This document shows, one piece after another, positions 1 to 6,389 of a DNA stretch of 6,389 nucleotides; positions within the stretch are counted from its first letter, which is position 1, and each line of letters starts with the position of its first letter. The notes beneath the pieces were generated by a model that was not told the DNA's origin, did no database searches, and saw nothing but the letters and a program-made list of their open reading frames with translations. The stretch is from Pseudomonadota bacterium (GTDB taxonomy: Bacteria > Pseudomonadota > Gammaproteobacteria > Burkholderiales > Ferrovaceae): positions 1 to 6,389 of the forward strand of contig JAJYQG010000135.1 of NCBI GenBank assembly GCA_021794775.1. Direction: 5' to 3'. The position numbers and the translations under genes were made by a program.

Positions 1-3000
1 AACGTATTTCCTTCACCAGCACATTGAAGGATTCCGGCATCCCGGCATCGATGGTATGTTCGCCCTTGACGATGTTTTCGTAGACCTTGGTACGTCCCGT
101 CACATCGTCAGACTTGACCGTCAACATTTCCTGCAGGGTATAGGATGCGCCATAAGCCTCCAGCGCCCAAACTTCCATTTCCCCGAAACGCTGCCCCCCG
201 AACTGAGCCTTACCACCCAAGGGCTGTTGGGTCACCAAACTGTAGGGTCCTGTGGAGCGCGCATGCATCTTGTCATCGACCAAATGATGCAGCTTCAATA
301 TATGCATGTAGCCCAACGTCACAGGACGGTCAAAGGATTCACCCGTACGACCATCAAACACCTGCATCTGGCCATTGCGCGGCAAACCGGCGAGTTCCAG
401 CATATCTTTGATTTCGTCCTCGGTCGCCCCATCAAAAACCGGTGTGGCAAAGGGGACGCCCCCACGCAAATGGCGCGCAAGGGTAACGATTTCCTCGTCA
501 GTCAATACGTCCAGCGATTCGCTCTTGCCTGTCTGGTTGTAGACCTGTTCCAGGAAGCCTCTGACCTTGAGCGCCTCAGCTTGCTGATCGACGAGACGCC
601 CAATGGCATGTCCCAACCCTTTGGCAGCCCAACCCAGATGGGTTTCCAGGATCTGGCCAACGTTCATCCGTGACGGCACCCCGAGCGGATTCAAGACGAT
701 ATCGACGGGAACCCCATCGGCCGTAAAAGGCATATCCTCCACGGGAACAATTTTGGAAACCACCCCCTTGTTACCGTGACGTCCCGCCATCTTGTCGCCA
801 GGCTGCAGACGTCGCTTGACGGCGAGATACACCTTAACCATTTTCTGGACACCCGGTGGCAATTCATCGCCCTGTGTCAGTTTGCGCTTCTTTTCTTCGA
901 AGAAAAGATCAAATTCTTTGCGCTTATCTTCAAGACTGGCTTTCAACTGCTCCAGTTGCACTTGCTGATCTTCGTCAGACAGACGAATATCGAACCAGTC
1001 CCAGCGACCCAACTGGTGGAGATAGTCGTGGCTGATTTCCGTGCCTTTGGCAAGTTTCTTGGGACCGCCTTTGGCAACTTTACCAACGAGCAAGCGTTCG
1101 ATACGCCCGAAAGTATCGTTTTCCATGATACGCAGCTGATCGCCGAGGTCTTTCTTATACTGCTCAAGTTCATCATCGATGATGCGCTGAGCGCGAGCAT
1201 CGCGGTCGATACCTTCGCGGGTAAAGACCTGAACACCAATGACGGTTCCTGCCATACCGGAGGGCACACGCAGGCTGGTATCTTTCACGTCGGAGCTTTT
1301 CTCGCCGAAAATGGCGCGAAGCAATTTCTCTTCCGGGGTCAACTGGGTTTCGCCCTTGGGCGTTACTTTACCAACCAGCACATCGCCCGCTTCTACTTCG
1401 GCGCCAATGTAAACGATGCCAGAGTCATCCAGACGGTTGAGCATGCGCTCCGACAGGTTGGAAATATCCCGAGTAATTTCCTCGGGTCCCAACTTGGTAT
1501 CGCGAGCGACTACCGAGAGCTCTTCGATATGAATCGACGTAAAGCGATCTTCCGCCACCACGCGCTCAGATATCAGGATCGAATCTTCAAAGTTGTAGCC
1601 ATTCCAGGGCATGAAAGCCACGAGCAGATTCTGTCCGAGAGCCAACTCACCCATATCGGTGGATGCTCCATCGGCAATCACGTCATCGCGCGCAATCAAA
1701 TCACCCACCTTGACGATGGGCCGCTGATTGATGTTGGTATTCTGGTTGGAGCGGCGATACTTGATCAGATTGTAGATGTCTACGCCAACTTCACCGACAA
1801 GCGTTTCATCATCGTTGACCCGCACCACGATACGGGCCGCATCCACGTAATCGACCACCCCACCACGACGGGCCTGAACAGCGGTTCCAGAGTCCACCGC
1901 TACCGTCCGTTCGATACCGGTTCCCACCAGCGGCTTTTCGGCACGCAAACAGGGAACAGCCTGACGTTGCATGTTGGAGCCCATCAAAGCGCGATTGGCA
2001 TCATCGTGTTCGAGAAACGGAATCAAGGAAGCTGCCACCGAAACGATCTGTGCCGGGGCAATATCGATGTGCGTGACACGATCGGGTGAAGCCAAGGTAA
2101 ATTCATTGAAATGGCGACACGACACCAAATCATCGACGAACCGTCCCTGAGCATCGAGTGAAGCATTGGCCTGCGCAATCACAAAGCGACCTTCTTCGAT
2201 GGCTGACAACGTTTCGACCTCATCGGTGACGCGGCCATTCTCCACGCGGCGATAAGGCGTTTCCAGAAAACCATACTCATTGGTTCGCGCGTAGAGAGCC
2301 AGCGAGTTGATCAGACCAATGTTGGGACCTTCCGGGGTTTCAATCGGGCAGACCCGACCATAATGGGTGGGATGCACGTCCCGTACTTCAAAACCGGCGC
2401 GCTCGCGCGTCAGGCCTCCAGGGCCCAAAGCAGATACACGTCGCTTATGGGTGATCTCAGACAACGGATTGGTTTGATCCATGAACTGGGACAATTGGCT
2501 CGACCCAAAGAACTCTTTGATGGCAGCAGAAATGGGTTTGGCATTGATCAGGTCATGGGGCATCAAATTCTCAGACTCAGCCTGCGACAAACGTTCCTTT
2601 ACAGCACGTTCAACACGAACCAGCCCGGAGCGAAACTGATTTTCGGCCAATTCACCGACAGAGCGGACACGTCGGTTACCCAAATGGTCAATGTCATCGA
2701 TTTCGCCGCGACCATTGCGCAGATCCACCAAAATCTTGATCACAGCCACGATGTCATCGTTCGACAGCACCCCTTCACCGGTCAGATCTGTACGACCGAC
2801 ACGGCGATTGAACTTCATGCGGCCAACAGCGGATAGGTCGTATCGATCTTCGCTGAAAAATAGCGCTTGGAACAGCTGTTTGACGGCCTCTTCGGTAGGA
2901 GGCTCCCCCGGACGCATCATGCGATAAATGGCCACCCGCGCTGCCGTCATGTCGGTCGTATCATCAACGGCCAATGTCTGAGAGATGTAGGGACCATGAT

Positions 3001-4036
3001 CCAGGTCGTTGGTATACAGCGTTTGAATGTCGCGGATACCTGCTGCCCGGAGGCGCGCCAGGGTCGTTTCCGTGATTTCCTCATTGGCACGTGCAATGAC
3101 CTCACCACTGTCGGTATCGATCACATCGCGCGCCAATACACGCCCCACCACGAAGTCTTCCGGGACATCGATGCGTTGCAACCCTGCCTGTTCGAGTTCA
3201 CGGATATGTTTGACGGTCACACGTTTGTCCCGAGGTACGATCACTTTGCCCTTGGCCATGATGTCGAAACGGGCCACATCACCGCGCAGACGCTCGGGGA
3301 CCAGGGTCATGGACAAGCTTTTTTCTTCGATATGAATATCGTCAAAACTGAAGAAGGTCGACAGAATTTGTTCGGCATCGTAACCAATAGCACGCAGCAG
3401 GGTTGTCACTGGCATTTTGCGACGGCGGTCGATGCGGAAATAAAGCAGGTCTTTGGGATCAAACTCAAAATCGAGCCACGAGCCCCGATAAGGAATGATC
3501 CGCGCAGAAAACAACAGTTTTCCGGAAGAATGGGTTTTACCTCGGTCATGTTCAAAAAACACGCCAGGGCTGCGATGCAACTGCGACACAATGACCCGTT
3601 CCGTGCCATTAATGACAAAGGATCCATTGCGCGTCATAAGCGGGATTTCGCCCATGTAAACTTCTTGTTCTTTGATTTCTTTGACGGTCGGTTTGGAGGC
3701 TTCCCGATCCATGATTTTGAGACGTACACGGGCACGCAGTGGAGACGCATAGGTCATTCCGCGCTGCTGACACTCCACCACATCAAAGGCGGGGTCTCCC
3801 AAAATATAGCTGACATATTCCAGCACAGCGTTGCCAGAATGGCTGAGAATGGGAAACACCGAACGAAACGCAGATTCCAGTCCCTGATTCTTGCGCGTCG
3901 CAGGGGTTGAGCCTTCCTGGAGAAACTCGGCATAAGAATCCAGTTGGGTCGCCAACAGAAACGGCACGTCGAGAATGCTGTGACGCTTGGCGAAGCTCTT
4001 GCGAATGCGTTTTTTCTCAGTGAACGAATAACTCAT
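1..4036 (-). CDS. rpoB: DNA-directed RNA polymerase subunit beta (3' end just outside window)
   Basis: RpoB is the second-largest subunit of RNA polymerase; with beta' it forms the active-site cleft. The frame is open for 1345 codons from ATG 4036 to the window edge, where it reads [10 protein letters not shown]. By alignment with E. coli about 11 residues remain, for a total near 1356 aa. The N-terminus is [18 protein letters not shown]. The rifampicin region is at about residues 511-537 ([23 protein letters not shown]...), followed by [20 protein letters not shown]. Residues E817-D818 (E. coli E813-D814) lie in NGYNFEDSI. The flap carries [20 protein letters not shown]1082 and K1090 (E. coli K1065 and K1073) lie in [12 protein letters not shown], and H1251 (E. 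coli H1237) in [10 protein letters not shown] segment near 983-1000 ([17 protein letters not shown]) is longer than in E. coli and resembles betaproteobacterial RpoB. No known rifampicin-resistance substitution is seen at the equivalents of E. coli 513, 516, 526, 529, 531 or 533. It follows rplL by 132 bp; rpoC is expected next. Confidence 0.98.
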   Translation of the reverse strand, partial: MSYSFTEKKRIRKSFAKRHSILDVPFLLATQLDSYAEFLQEGSTPATRKNQGLESAFRSVFPILSHSGNAVLEYVSYILGDPAFDVVECQQRGMTYASPLRARVRLKIMDREASKPTVKEIKEQEVYMGEIPLMTRNGSFVINGTERVIVSQLHRSPGVFFEHDRGKTHSSGKLLFSARIIPYRGSWLDFEFDPKDLLYFRIDRRRKMPVTTLLRAIGYDAEQILSTFFSFDDIHIEEKSLSMTLVPERLRGDVARFDIMAKGKVIVPRDKRVTVKHIRELEQAGLQRIDVPEDFVVGRVLARDVIDTDSGEVIARANEEITETTLARLRAAGIRDIQTLYTNDLDHGPYISQTLAVDDTTDMTAARVAIYRMMRPGEPPTEEAVKQLFQALFFSEDRYDLSAVGRMKFNRRVGRTDLTGEGVLSNDDIVAVIKILVDLRNGRGEIDDIDHLGNRRVRSVGELAENQFRSGLVRVERAVKERLSQAESENLMPHDLINAKPISAAIKEFFGSSQLSQFMDQTNPLSEITHKRRVSALGPGGLTRERAGFEVRDVHPTHYGRVCPIETPEGPNIGLINSLALYARTNEYGFLETPYRRVENGRVTDEVETLSAIEEGRFVIAQANASLDAQGRFVDDLVSCRHFNEFTLASPDRVTHIDIAPAQIVSVAASLIPFLEHDDANRALMGSNMQRQAVPCLRAEKPLVGTGIERTVAVDSGTAVQARRGGVVDYVDAARIVVRVNDDETLVGEVGVDIYNLIKYRRSNQNTNINQRPIVKVGDLIARDDVIADGASTDMGELALGQNLLVAFMPWNGYNFEDSILISERVVAEDRFTSIHIEELSVVARDTKLGPEEITRDISNLSERMLNRLDDSGIVYIGAEVEAGDVLVGKVTPKGETQLTPEEKLLRAIFGEKSSDVKDTSLRVPSGMAGTVIGVQVFTREGIDRDARAQRIIDDELEQYKKDLGDQLRIMENDTFGRIERLLVGKVAKGGPKKLAKGTEISHDYLHQLGRWDWFDIRLSDEDQQVQLEQLKASLEDKRKEFDLFFEEKKRKLTQGDELPPGVQKMVKVYLAVKRRLQPGDKMAGRHGNKGVVSKIVPVEDMPFTADGVPVDIVLNPLGVPSRMNVGQILETHLGWAAKGLGHAIGRLVDQQAEALKVRGFLEQVYNQTGKSESLDVLTDEEIVTLARHLRGGVPFATPVFDGATEDEIKDMLELAGLPRNGQMQVFDGRTGESFDRPVTLGYMHILKLHHLVDDKMHARSTGPYSLVTQQPLGGKAQFGGQRFGEMEVWALEAYGASYTLQEMLTVKSDDVTGRTKVYENIVKGEHTIDAGMPESFNVLVKEIR

Positions 4037-4041
4037 GTGAT

Positions 4042-4045
4042 CTCC
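4042..4045 (-). promoter_or_regulatory. rpoB ribosome binding site
   Basis: GGAG (4045-4042) lies 5 nt before the ATG at 4036. It supports the start that gives the conserved [14 protein letters not shown]-terminus. Confidence 0.75.
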
Positions 4046-4051
4046 ACGACA

Positions 4052-4080
4052 GTAAGACCGGAACCGGCTCTAAGACTTAC
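4052..4080 (-). promoter_or_regulatory. Imperfect hairpin in rpoB leader
   Basis: GTAAG (4080-4076) pairs with CTTAC (4056-4052), and inside it the self-complementary CCGGTTCCGG (4067-4058) can form a small inner stem. It ends 7 nt before the rpoB Shine-Dalgarno. Together with the palindrome it makes the 132-bp spacer structured. It could be part of an RNase III or translational control site, but the evidence is only base pairing. Confidence 0.3.
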
Positions 4081-4122
4081 GCTGGGTAATAGCGGAAGCA
4101 GTCGACCTTAACATAGGCCGAT

Positions 4123-4148
4123 CGGGGTTGGTGCATGCACCAACCCCG
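4123..4148 (-). repeat. Perfect 26-bp palindrome in rplL-rpoB spacer (attenuator / processing-site candidate)
   Basis: The arms CGGGGTTGGTGCA and TGCACCAACCCCG are exact inverse complements with no spacer. In RNA this gives an 11-bp GC-rich stem with a CATG loop, 20 nt after the rplL stop. The minus-strand sequence after it (GATCGGCCTATG) has no T-run, so it is not a textbook intrinsic terminator. In E. coli the same spacer carries a partial terminator and an RNase III site that lower rpoB expression relative to rplL. A similar role here is inference from position. A CCCC at 4154-4151 just upstream can pair with the GGGG of the left arm (4147-4144), giving a competing small hairpin. Confidence 0.6.
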
Positions 4149-4168
4149 TTGGGGAACAACCAACAACC

Positions 4169-4549
4169 TTACTTAATTTCAAATGTTGCGCCGGCTTCAG
4201 CCAATTGTTTGGCGATTGCGTCGGCATCAGCCTTTGGAATGCCTTCCTTGACGGGCTTAGGCGCGCCATCCACCAGATCCTTGGCTTCTTTCAGGCCCAG
4301 ACCGGTAATGGTACGTACCACCTTGATGACATTGACCTTGTTGTCGCCAGCACCGGTCAGGATCACGCTGAACTCGGTCTTTTCTTCAACAGGGGCAGCA
4401 GCAACGCCGGCTGCAGGTGCTGCGACCGCGACTGCCGTTGCGGCTGCGGAAACACCAAACTTCTCTTCCATTTCCTTGATGAGTTCGGACAATTCAAGCA
4501 CGGTCATGCCGGCAATTGCGTCCAGAATTTCAGTTTTGCTGAGTGCCAT
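4169..4549 (-). CDS. rplL: 50S ribosomal protein L7/L12
   Basis: L7/L12 is the multi-copy stalk protein whose C-terminal domain contacts EF-Tu, EF-G, IF2 and RF3. The product is 126 aa. Residues 1-33 form the dimerisation and L10-binding domain ([26 protein letters not shown]). Residues 34-54 are an Ala/Val/Pro-rich hinge, and residues from about 57 to 126 are the globular domain with the conserved factor-binding surface [33 protein letters not shown]. The start has an AGGAG (4560-4556) 6 nt upstream, just after the rplJ stop. The strong site and short 15-bp gap fit the need for more L7/L12 than L10. The stop is TAA. It is followed 20 nt later by a large palindrome in the spacer before rpoB. 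Confidence 0.98.
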   Translation of the reverse strand: MALSKTEILDAIAGMTVLELSELIKEMEEKFGVSAAATAVAVAAPAAGVAAAPVEEKTEFSVILTGAGDNKVNVIKVVRTITGLGLKEAKDLVDGAPKPVKEGIPKADADAIAKQLAEAGATFEIK

Positions 4550-4555
4550 TTGTAA

Positions 4556-4560
4556 CTCCT
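4556..4560 (-). promoter_or_regulatory. rplL ribosome binding site
   Basis: AGGAG (4560-4556) is placed 6 nt before the ATG at 4549, inside the 15-bp rplJ-rplL gap. It is a strong site, in keeping with high L7/L12 output. Confidence 0.8.
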
Positions 4561-4564
4561 TAAA

Positions 4565-5092
4565 TTAAACAGTTGCTTCTTTTTGATCGCGTACCGCAGC
4601 GAGCCCACGGACAAACTTGGTCGGTACTTCGTTGAGGGTCTGAACGAACTTGCTGACCGGAGCCTGCATCGTCCCCATCAACTGGGCGATGAGTTGCTCG
4701 CGGCTTGGCATGGTGGCAAGACTGGCAACATCTTTGGCGGACATGACCGAATTCGGCAGCCCCCCACCTTTGATCACCAGTTTGTCATTGCCTTTGGCAA
4801 ATTCGTGGATCACTTTGGCCGCAGCCACCGGATCGCTCGAGATACCGTACACCAAAGGGCCGACCATATGATCGGACATTTCGGCAAACGGCGACTCGGC
4901 AATGGCTCGTCGCACCAACGTGTTTTTCAGAACCCGGAAGTACACTCCCGCAGCCCTGGCCTTGGCCCTAAGCACCGTCATATCGGCCACTTCCATTCCG
5001 CGGTATTCCGCAAAAACGATGGCCTGTGCGGAGGAAACTTGTTCCGTCACCTCTGCTACGACTGCCTTTTTCTCTTCCAGATTGAGACTCAA
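4565..5092 (-). CDS. rplJ: 50S ribosomal protein L10, TTG start
   Basis: L10 anchors the L7/L12 dimers to 23S rRNA and so builds the flexible stalk that recruits translation GTPases. With L7/L12 bound it also represses its own mRNA. The product is 175 aa, normal for betaproteobacteria. It starts [23 protein letters not shown] with the rRNA-binding globular domain: [15 protein letters not shown] at about 28-42, [14 protein letters not shown] at about 50-63 and MVGPLVYG at about 76-83. The C-terminal helix that holds L7/L12 follows [20 protein letters not shown] at about 130-149. The TTG start is chosen because homologues begin MSLN at exactly this point and a GGAGG lies 7 nt upstream. The in-frame ATG at 5194 would add 34 residues of non-homologous sequence translated from the leader. 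The stop (TAA) is 15 bp before rplL. Confidence 0.96.
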   Translation of the reverse strand: MSLNLEEKKAVVAEVTEQVSSAQAIVFAEYRGMEVADMTVLRAKARAAGVYFRVLKNTLVRRAIAESPFAEMSDHMVGPLVYGISSDPVAAAKVIHEFAKGNDKLVIKGGGLPNSVMSAKDVASLATMPSREQLIAQLMGTMQAPVSKFVQTLNEVPTKFVRGLAAVRDQKEATV

Positions 5093-5099
5093 GGTCCGT

Positions 5100-5104
5100 C
5101 CTCC
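5100..5104 (-). promoter_or_regulatory. rplJ ribosome binding site supporting a TTG start
   Basis: A full GGAGG (5104-5100) lies 7 nt upstream of the TTG at 5092. No comparable site was seen for the in-frame ATG at 5194. This site fixes the start of rplJ. Confidence 0.85.
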
Positions 5105-5115
5105 ACTTAGATTAC

Positions 5116-5158
5116 AGAAAGGAAACAGAGCTTCCTTTCCAACCACGGCGACCTTTCT
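5116..5158 (-). promoter_or_regulatory. Purine/pyrimidine hairpin region upstream of rplJ, with alternative pairing
   Basis: In the mRNA, GAAAGGAA (complement of 5132-5139) can pair with TTCCTTTC (complement of 5117-5124), an 8-bp stem with a 7-nt loop, ending 12 nt before the rplJ Shine-Dalgarno. The 3' arm can instead pair with an upstream AGAAAGG (5158-5152) through CCTTTCT (5122-5116), 7 bp. The two pairings exclude each other. Such a switch could transmit L10 binding to the ribosome binding site, but that is inference. No T-run follows, so a terminator is unlikely. Confidence 0.4.
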
Positions 5159-5168
5159 TTCAGGGCTT

Positions 5169-5184
5169 GGTACGCGAATGTACC
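5169..5184 (-). promoter_or_regulatory. Small hairpin between L10 leader and rplJ
   Basis: GGTAC (5184-5180) and GTACC (5173-5169) can form a 5-bp stem with a 6-nt ATTCGC loop in the rplJ leader RNA. It sits just downstream of the L10-binding core. There is no T-run after it, so it is not an intrinsic terminator. Its role is unknown; it may simply space the L10 fold from the ribosome binding site. Confidence 0.4.
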
Positions 5185-5201
5185 GATACTGCAAGACCTT
5201 C

Positions 5202-5277
5202 CATCAGGGACCGCCATCTGCGTAGGCCATCCGGCAAGCCGGACCATTAAACCCGAAGGTGCCTACGGTCTTTGATG
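5202..5277 (-). promoter_or_regulatory. L10 autoregulatory mRNA leader (rplJ leader)
   Basis: This is the expected binding site for the L10-(L7/L12) complex, which represses translation of rplJ-rplL. The fold can be traced by eye on the minus strand. An outer helix pairs CATCAAAGACC (5277-5267) with GGTCCCTGATG (5212-5202), 9 of 11 positions, broken by an AA/CC internal loop. Next is a one-sided bulge GCAGATGGC (5221-5213), of the kind that makes a kink-turn. An inner helix pairs GTAGGC (5266-5261) with GCCTAC (5227-5222). It encloses a small hairpin ACC-TTCG-GGT (5260-5251), a TTTAATGG linker and a second hairpin TCCGG-CTTG-CCGGA (5243-5230). The CGTAGGC...GCCTACGCAGATGG core matches my memory of the L10 leader family in proteobacteria. 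It lies 110 nt before the rplJ start, as expected. I infer the binding from family knowledge and this fold. Confidence 0.9.
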
Positions 5278-5326
5278 TCCAGACCCGACAAAACCATCAA
5301 CGGGCCCGCCCAAAGTCCTTGGATTT

Positions 5327-6022
5327 CTACGCCCCCACGGTGGACCCGTCCACACGGACACCCACACCCATGGTGCTGGAAACCGAAATCTTTTTCAGAT
5401 AAATGCCTTTTGCCGTCGCAGGACGCGCACGGTTCAGCGCACCGAGCAAGGCCTGGAGGTTTTCCTGTAGGGCTTCCACAGGGAAAGAAGCGCGGCCAAT
5501 GGAACAATGCACCAGACCAGCTTTGTCGGTCCGGTACTGGACCTGTCCCGCTTTGGCGTTGTTTACCGCCAGCGTCACATCCGTGGCCACCGTCCCCACT
5601 TTGGGGTTGGGCATAAGACCTCGGGGGCCCAGTACTTGACCCAAAGGTCCGACGATGCGCATAGCATCCGGTGTGGCAATCACCACATCGAAATCCATGA
5701 ATCCACCCTTGATTTTTTCTGCCAGATCTTCAAATCCGACAATATCCGCACCGGCTGCGCGAGCCTTTTCAGCGTTATCGCCTTGGGCAAAAACCGCAAC
5801 ACGCATCGATTTCCCCGTCCCTTTAGGCAGGACCACGGAACCTCGAACCTGCTGGTCGGACTTTTTGGCGTCCACACCAAGATTGACCGCGACATCAACG
5901 GATTCATCAAACTTGGCGGTTGCTGTTTTTTTCACCAGATTCAGAGCATCTTGCACAGCATAGCTGCGGGTGCGATCGATCTCGGCTCTCAACCCGACGT
6001 TGCGTTTTGTCTTATGTGCCAT
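5327..6022 (-). CDS. rplA: 50S ribosomal protein L1
   Basis: L1 forms the mobile L1 stalk of the large subunit, which helps release deacylated tRNA from the E site. In many bacteria it also represses translation of the rplK-rplA mRNA. The product is 231 aa, the usual length. Domain I includes [28 protein letters not shown] (about residues 34-61) and the C-terminal part ending in [16 protein letters not shown]. Domain II lies between them, and the family signature [21 protein letters not shown] is at about residues 125-145. The ATG at 6022 is chosen because MAHKTKR aligns with the usual MAKLTKR start and a GGAG lies 10 nt upstream. A TTG two codons further up (6028) is in frame and overlaps the rplK stop, but its spacing to GGAG is only 4 nt. 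The N-terminal 20 residues are a little divergent, which is common in this protein. The stop is TAG. A 234-bp regulatory spacer separates it from rplJ. Confidence 0.97.
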   Translation of the reverse strand: MAHKTKRNVGLRAEIDRTRSYAVQDALNLVKKTATAKFDESVDVAVNLGVDAKKSDQQVRGSVVLPKGTGKSMRVAVFAQGDNAEKARAAGADIVGFEDLAEKIKGGFMDFDVVIATPDAMRIVGPLGQVLGPRGLMPNPKVGTVATDVTLAVNNAKAGQVQYRTDKAGLVHCSIGRASFPVEALQENLQALLGALNRARPATAKGIYLKKISVSSTMGVGVRVDGSTVGA

Positions 6023-6024
6023 GA

Positions 6025-6389
6025 TCAATTCACTCCTTCGACGGTAATCCCCATGCTGCGTGCGCTTCCCGCAATGGTTCGCACAGCAGCATCCATATCG
6101 GCCGCCGTCAAATCCGGCATTTTGGCGGTTGCGATGGCTTCAGCCTGGGCGCGTGTCAACGTGCCAACTTTGTCACTGTGAGGTTTGGGGCTTCCCTTGC
6201 TGACGCCAGAAGCCTTCTTGATCAACACGGTAGCAGGGGGCGTCTTCATGACGAAGGTGAAGCTCTTGTCGGCATAGGCCGTGATCACCACGGGAACCGG
6301 CAACCCAACTTCCATGCCTTGAGTCTGCGCATTGAACGCCTTGCAGAACTCCATGATATTCAGACCACGCTGACCCAGCGCCGGGCCAA
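6025..6389 (-). CDS. rplK: 50S ribosomal protein L11 (5' end outside window)
   Basis: L11 binds 23S rRNA at the GTPase-associated centre beside the L10-L12 stalk. It takes part in factor-dependent GTP hydrolysis and in sensing uncharged tRNA for the stringent response. The visible part is 120 codons plus a TGA stop. It opens with [22 protein letters not shown], which matches E. coli L11 from about residue 25, so about 24 residues are missing and the whole protein should be about 144 aa, normal for the family. [14 protein letters not shown] marks the end of the N-terminal domain, and the C-terminal rRNA-binding domain ends in the typical [15 protein letters not shown]. The methionine at 6354 is internal (the M of NIMEF) and not the start, because the frame stays open and conserved upstream to the window edge. 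The stop lies 2 bp before rplA, so the two genes are surely co-transcribed. The upstream region where L1 usually represses this operon is not in the window. Confidence 0.97.
   Translation of the reverse strand, partial: GPALGQRGLNIMEFCKAFNAQTQGMEVGLPVPVVITAYADKSFTFVMKTPPATVLIKKASGVSKGSPKPHSDKVGTLTRAQAEAIATAKMPDLTAADMDAAVRTIAGSARSMGITVEGVN
6033..6036 (-). promoter_or_regulatory. rplA ribosome binding site inside the rplK 3' end
   Basis: The sequence GAAGGAG, with GGAG at 6036-6033, lies within the last codons of rplK. It is 10 nt before the ATG at 6022 and only 4 nt before the alternative TTG at 6028. The spacing favours the ATG, and the placement suggests that rplA translation is coupled to rplK termination. 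Confidence 0.7.

Noticed and set aside
776..2089. A 437-codon plus-strand reading frame, with others at 56-673, 2363-2836 and 2867-3910
   Set aside because: All lie antisense to the intact, highly conserved rpoB frame. Their translations resemble no known protein and lack domain-like features. Long antisense frames are expected where codons such as TTA, CTA and TCA are rare in the real gene.
1..4036. Apparent lack of a complete minus-strand gene across 4 kb, as if rpoB were broken
   Set aside because: The frame is continuous from 4036 to the window edge with conserved residues throughout; only the stop codon lies outside the window.
4583..5110. Plus-strand reading frames opposite rplJ, rplL and rplA (for example 4128-4568, 4583-5110 and 5507-6181)
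   Set aside because: They mirror conserved ribosomal protein genes on the minus strand and give no recognisable protein.
5108..5145. Possible promoter: TTGGAA with TGTAAT downstream, before rplJ
   Set aside because: The spacing between the two boxes is about 20 nt, too long for a good sigma-70 promoter. It would also start transcription after the L10 leader and so bypass it. No other convincing promoter was found in the rplA-rplJ spacer.
5295..5320. GC-rich stretch after the rplA stop as an intrinsic terminator
   Set aside because: GGGCGGGCCCG followed by TTGATGGTTTTG lacks a stable stem with a proper T-run, so termination between rplA and rplJ is not supported.
5247..5507. An 86-codon minus-strand frame overlapping the rplA 3' end and the L10 leader
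   Set aside because: It is out of frame with rplA, rich in Cys, Gly and Pro and covers a structured RNA leader. No ribosome binding site or homology was seen.

Overview
This window is a stretch of bacterial housekeeping chromosome, read entirely from the minus strand. It holds the classic ribosomal-protein / RNA-polymerase cluster in the order rplK (L11, 5' end cut off by the window edge), rplA (L1), rplJ (L10), rplL (L7/L12) and rpoB (RNA polymerase beta subunit, last few codons outside the window). RpoB reads in one unbroken frame from its start at 4036 to the left edge, and all five proteins are close to their usual lengths with no frameshift or truncation. By remembered sequence, RpoB (start [18 protein letters not shown], an extra [19 protein letters not shown] segment near residue 985, and QTNPLSE in the rifampicin region), L10 ([14 protein letters not shown]) and L7/L12 point to a betaproteobacterium, perhaps of the Nitrosomonadales/Ferrovum kind. 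The class is fairly secure; the genus is a guess.

Layout, in the direction of transcription (right to left): rplK and rplA are 2 bp apart and form the L11 unit. A 234-bp spacer follows (5093-5326). It carries a well-formed L10 autoregulatory leader (about 5277-5202), then two smaller hairpins and a strong Shine-Dalgarno in front of a TTG start for rplJ. rplJ and rplL are 15 bp apart. A 132-bp spacer (4037-4168) with a perfect 26-bp palindrome separates rplL from rpoB, in the place where E. coli has its attenuator and RNase III site. rpoB fills the remaining 4 kb, and rpoC presumably follows outside the window.

How the genes work together: L10 and L7/L12 form the ribosomal stalk, which sits next to L11 at the GTPase-associated centre, and L1 forms the opposite stalk. 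The L10-L12 complex is expected to bind its own leader and limit rplJ-rplL translation. The rplL-rpoB spacer probably sets the ratio of stalk proteins to polymerase by partial termination or RNA processing.

I found no mobile element, CRISPR array, tRNA, rRNA or new defence or metabolic system. The points worth a second look are RNA structures in the two spacers and the non-ATG start of rplJ. Long plus-strand reading frames opposite rpoB are antisense shadows.
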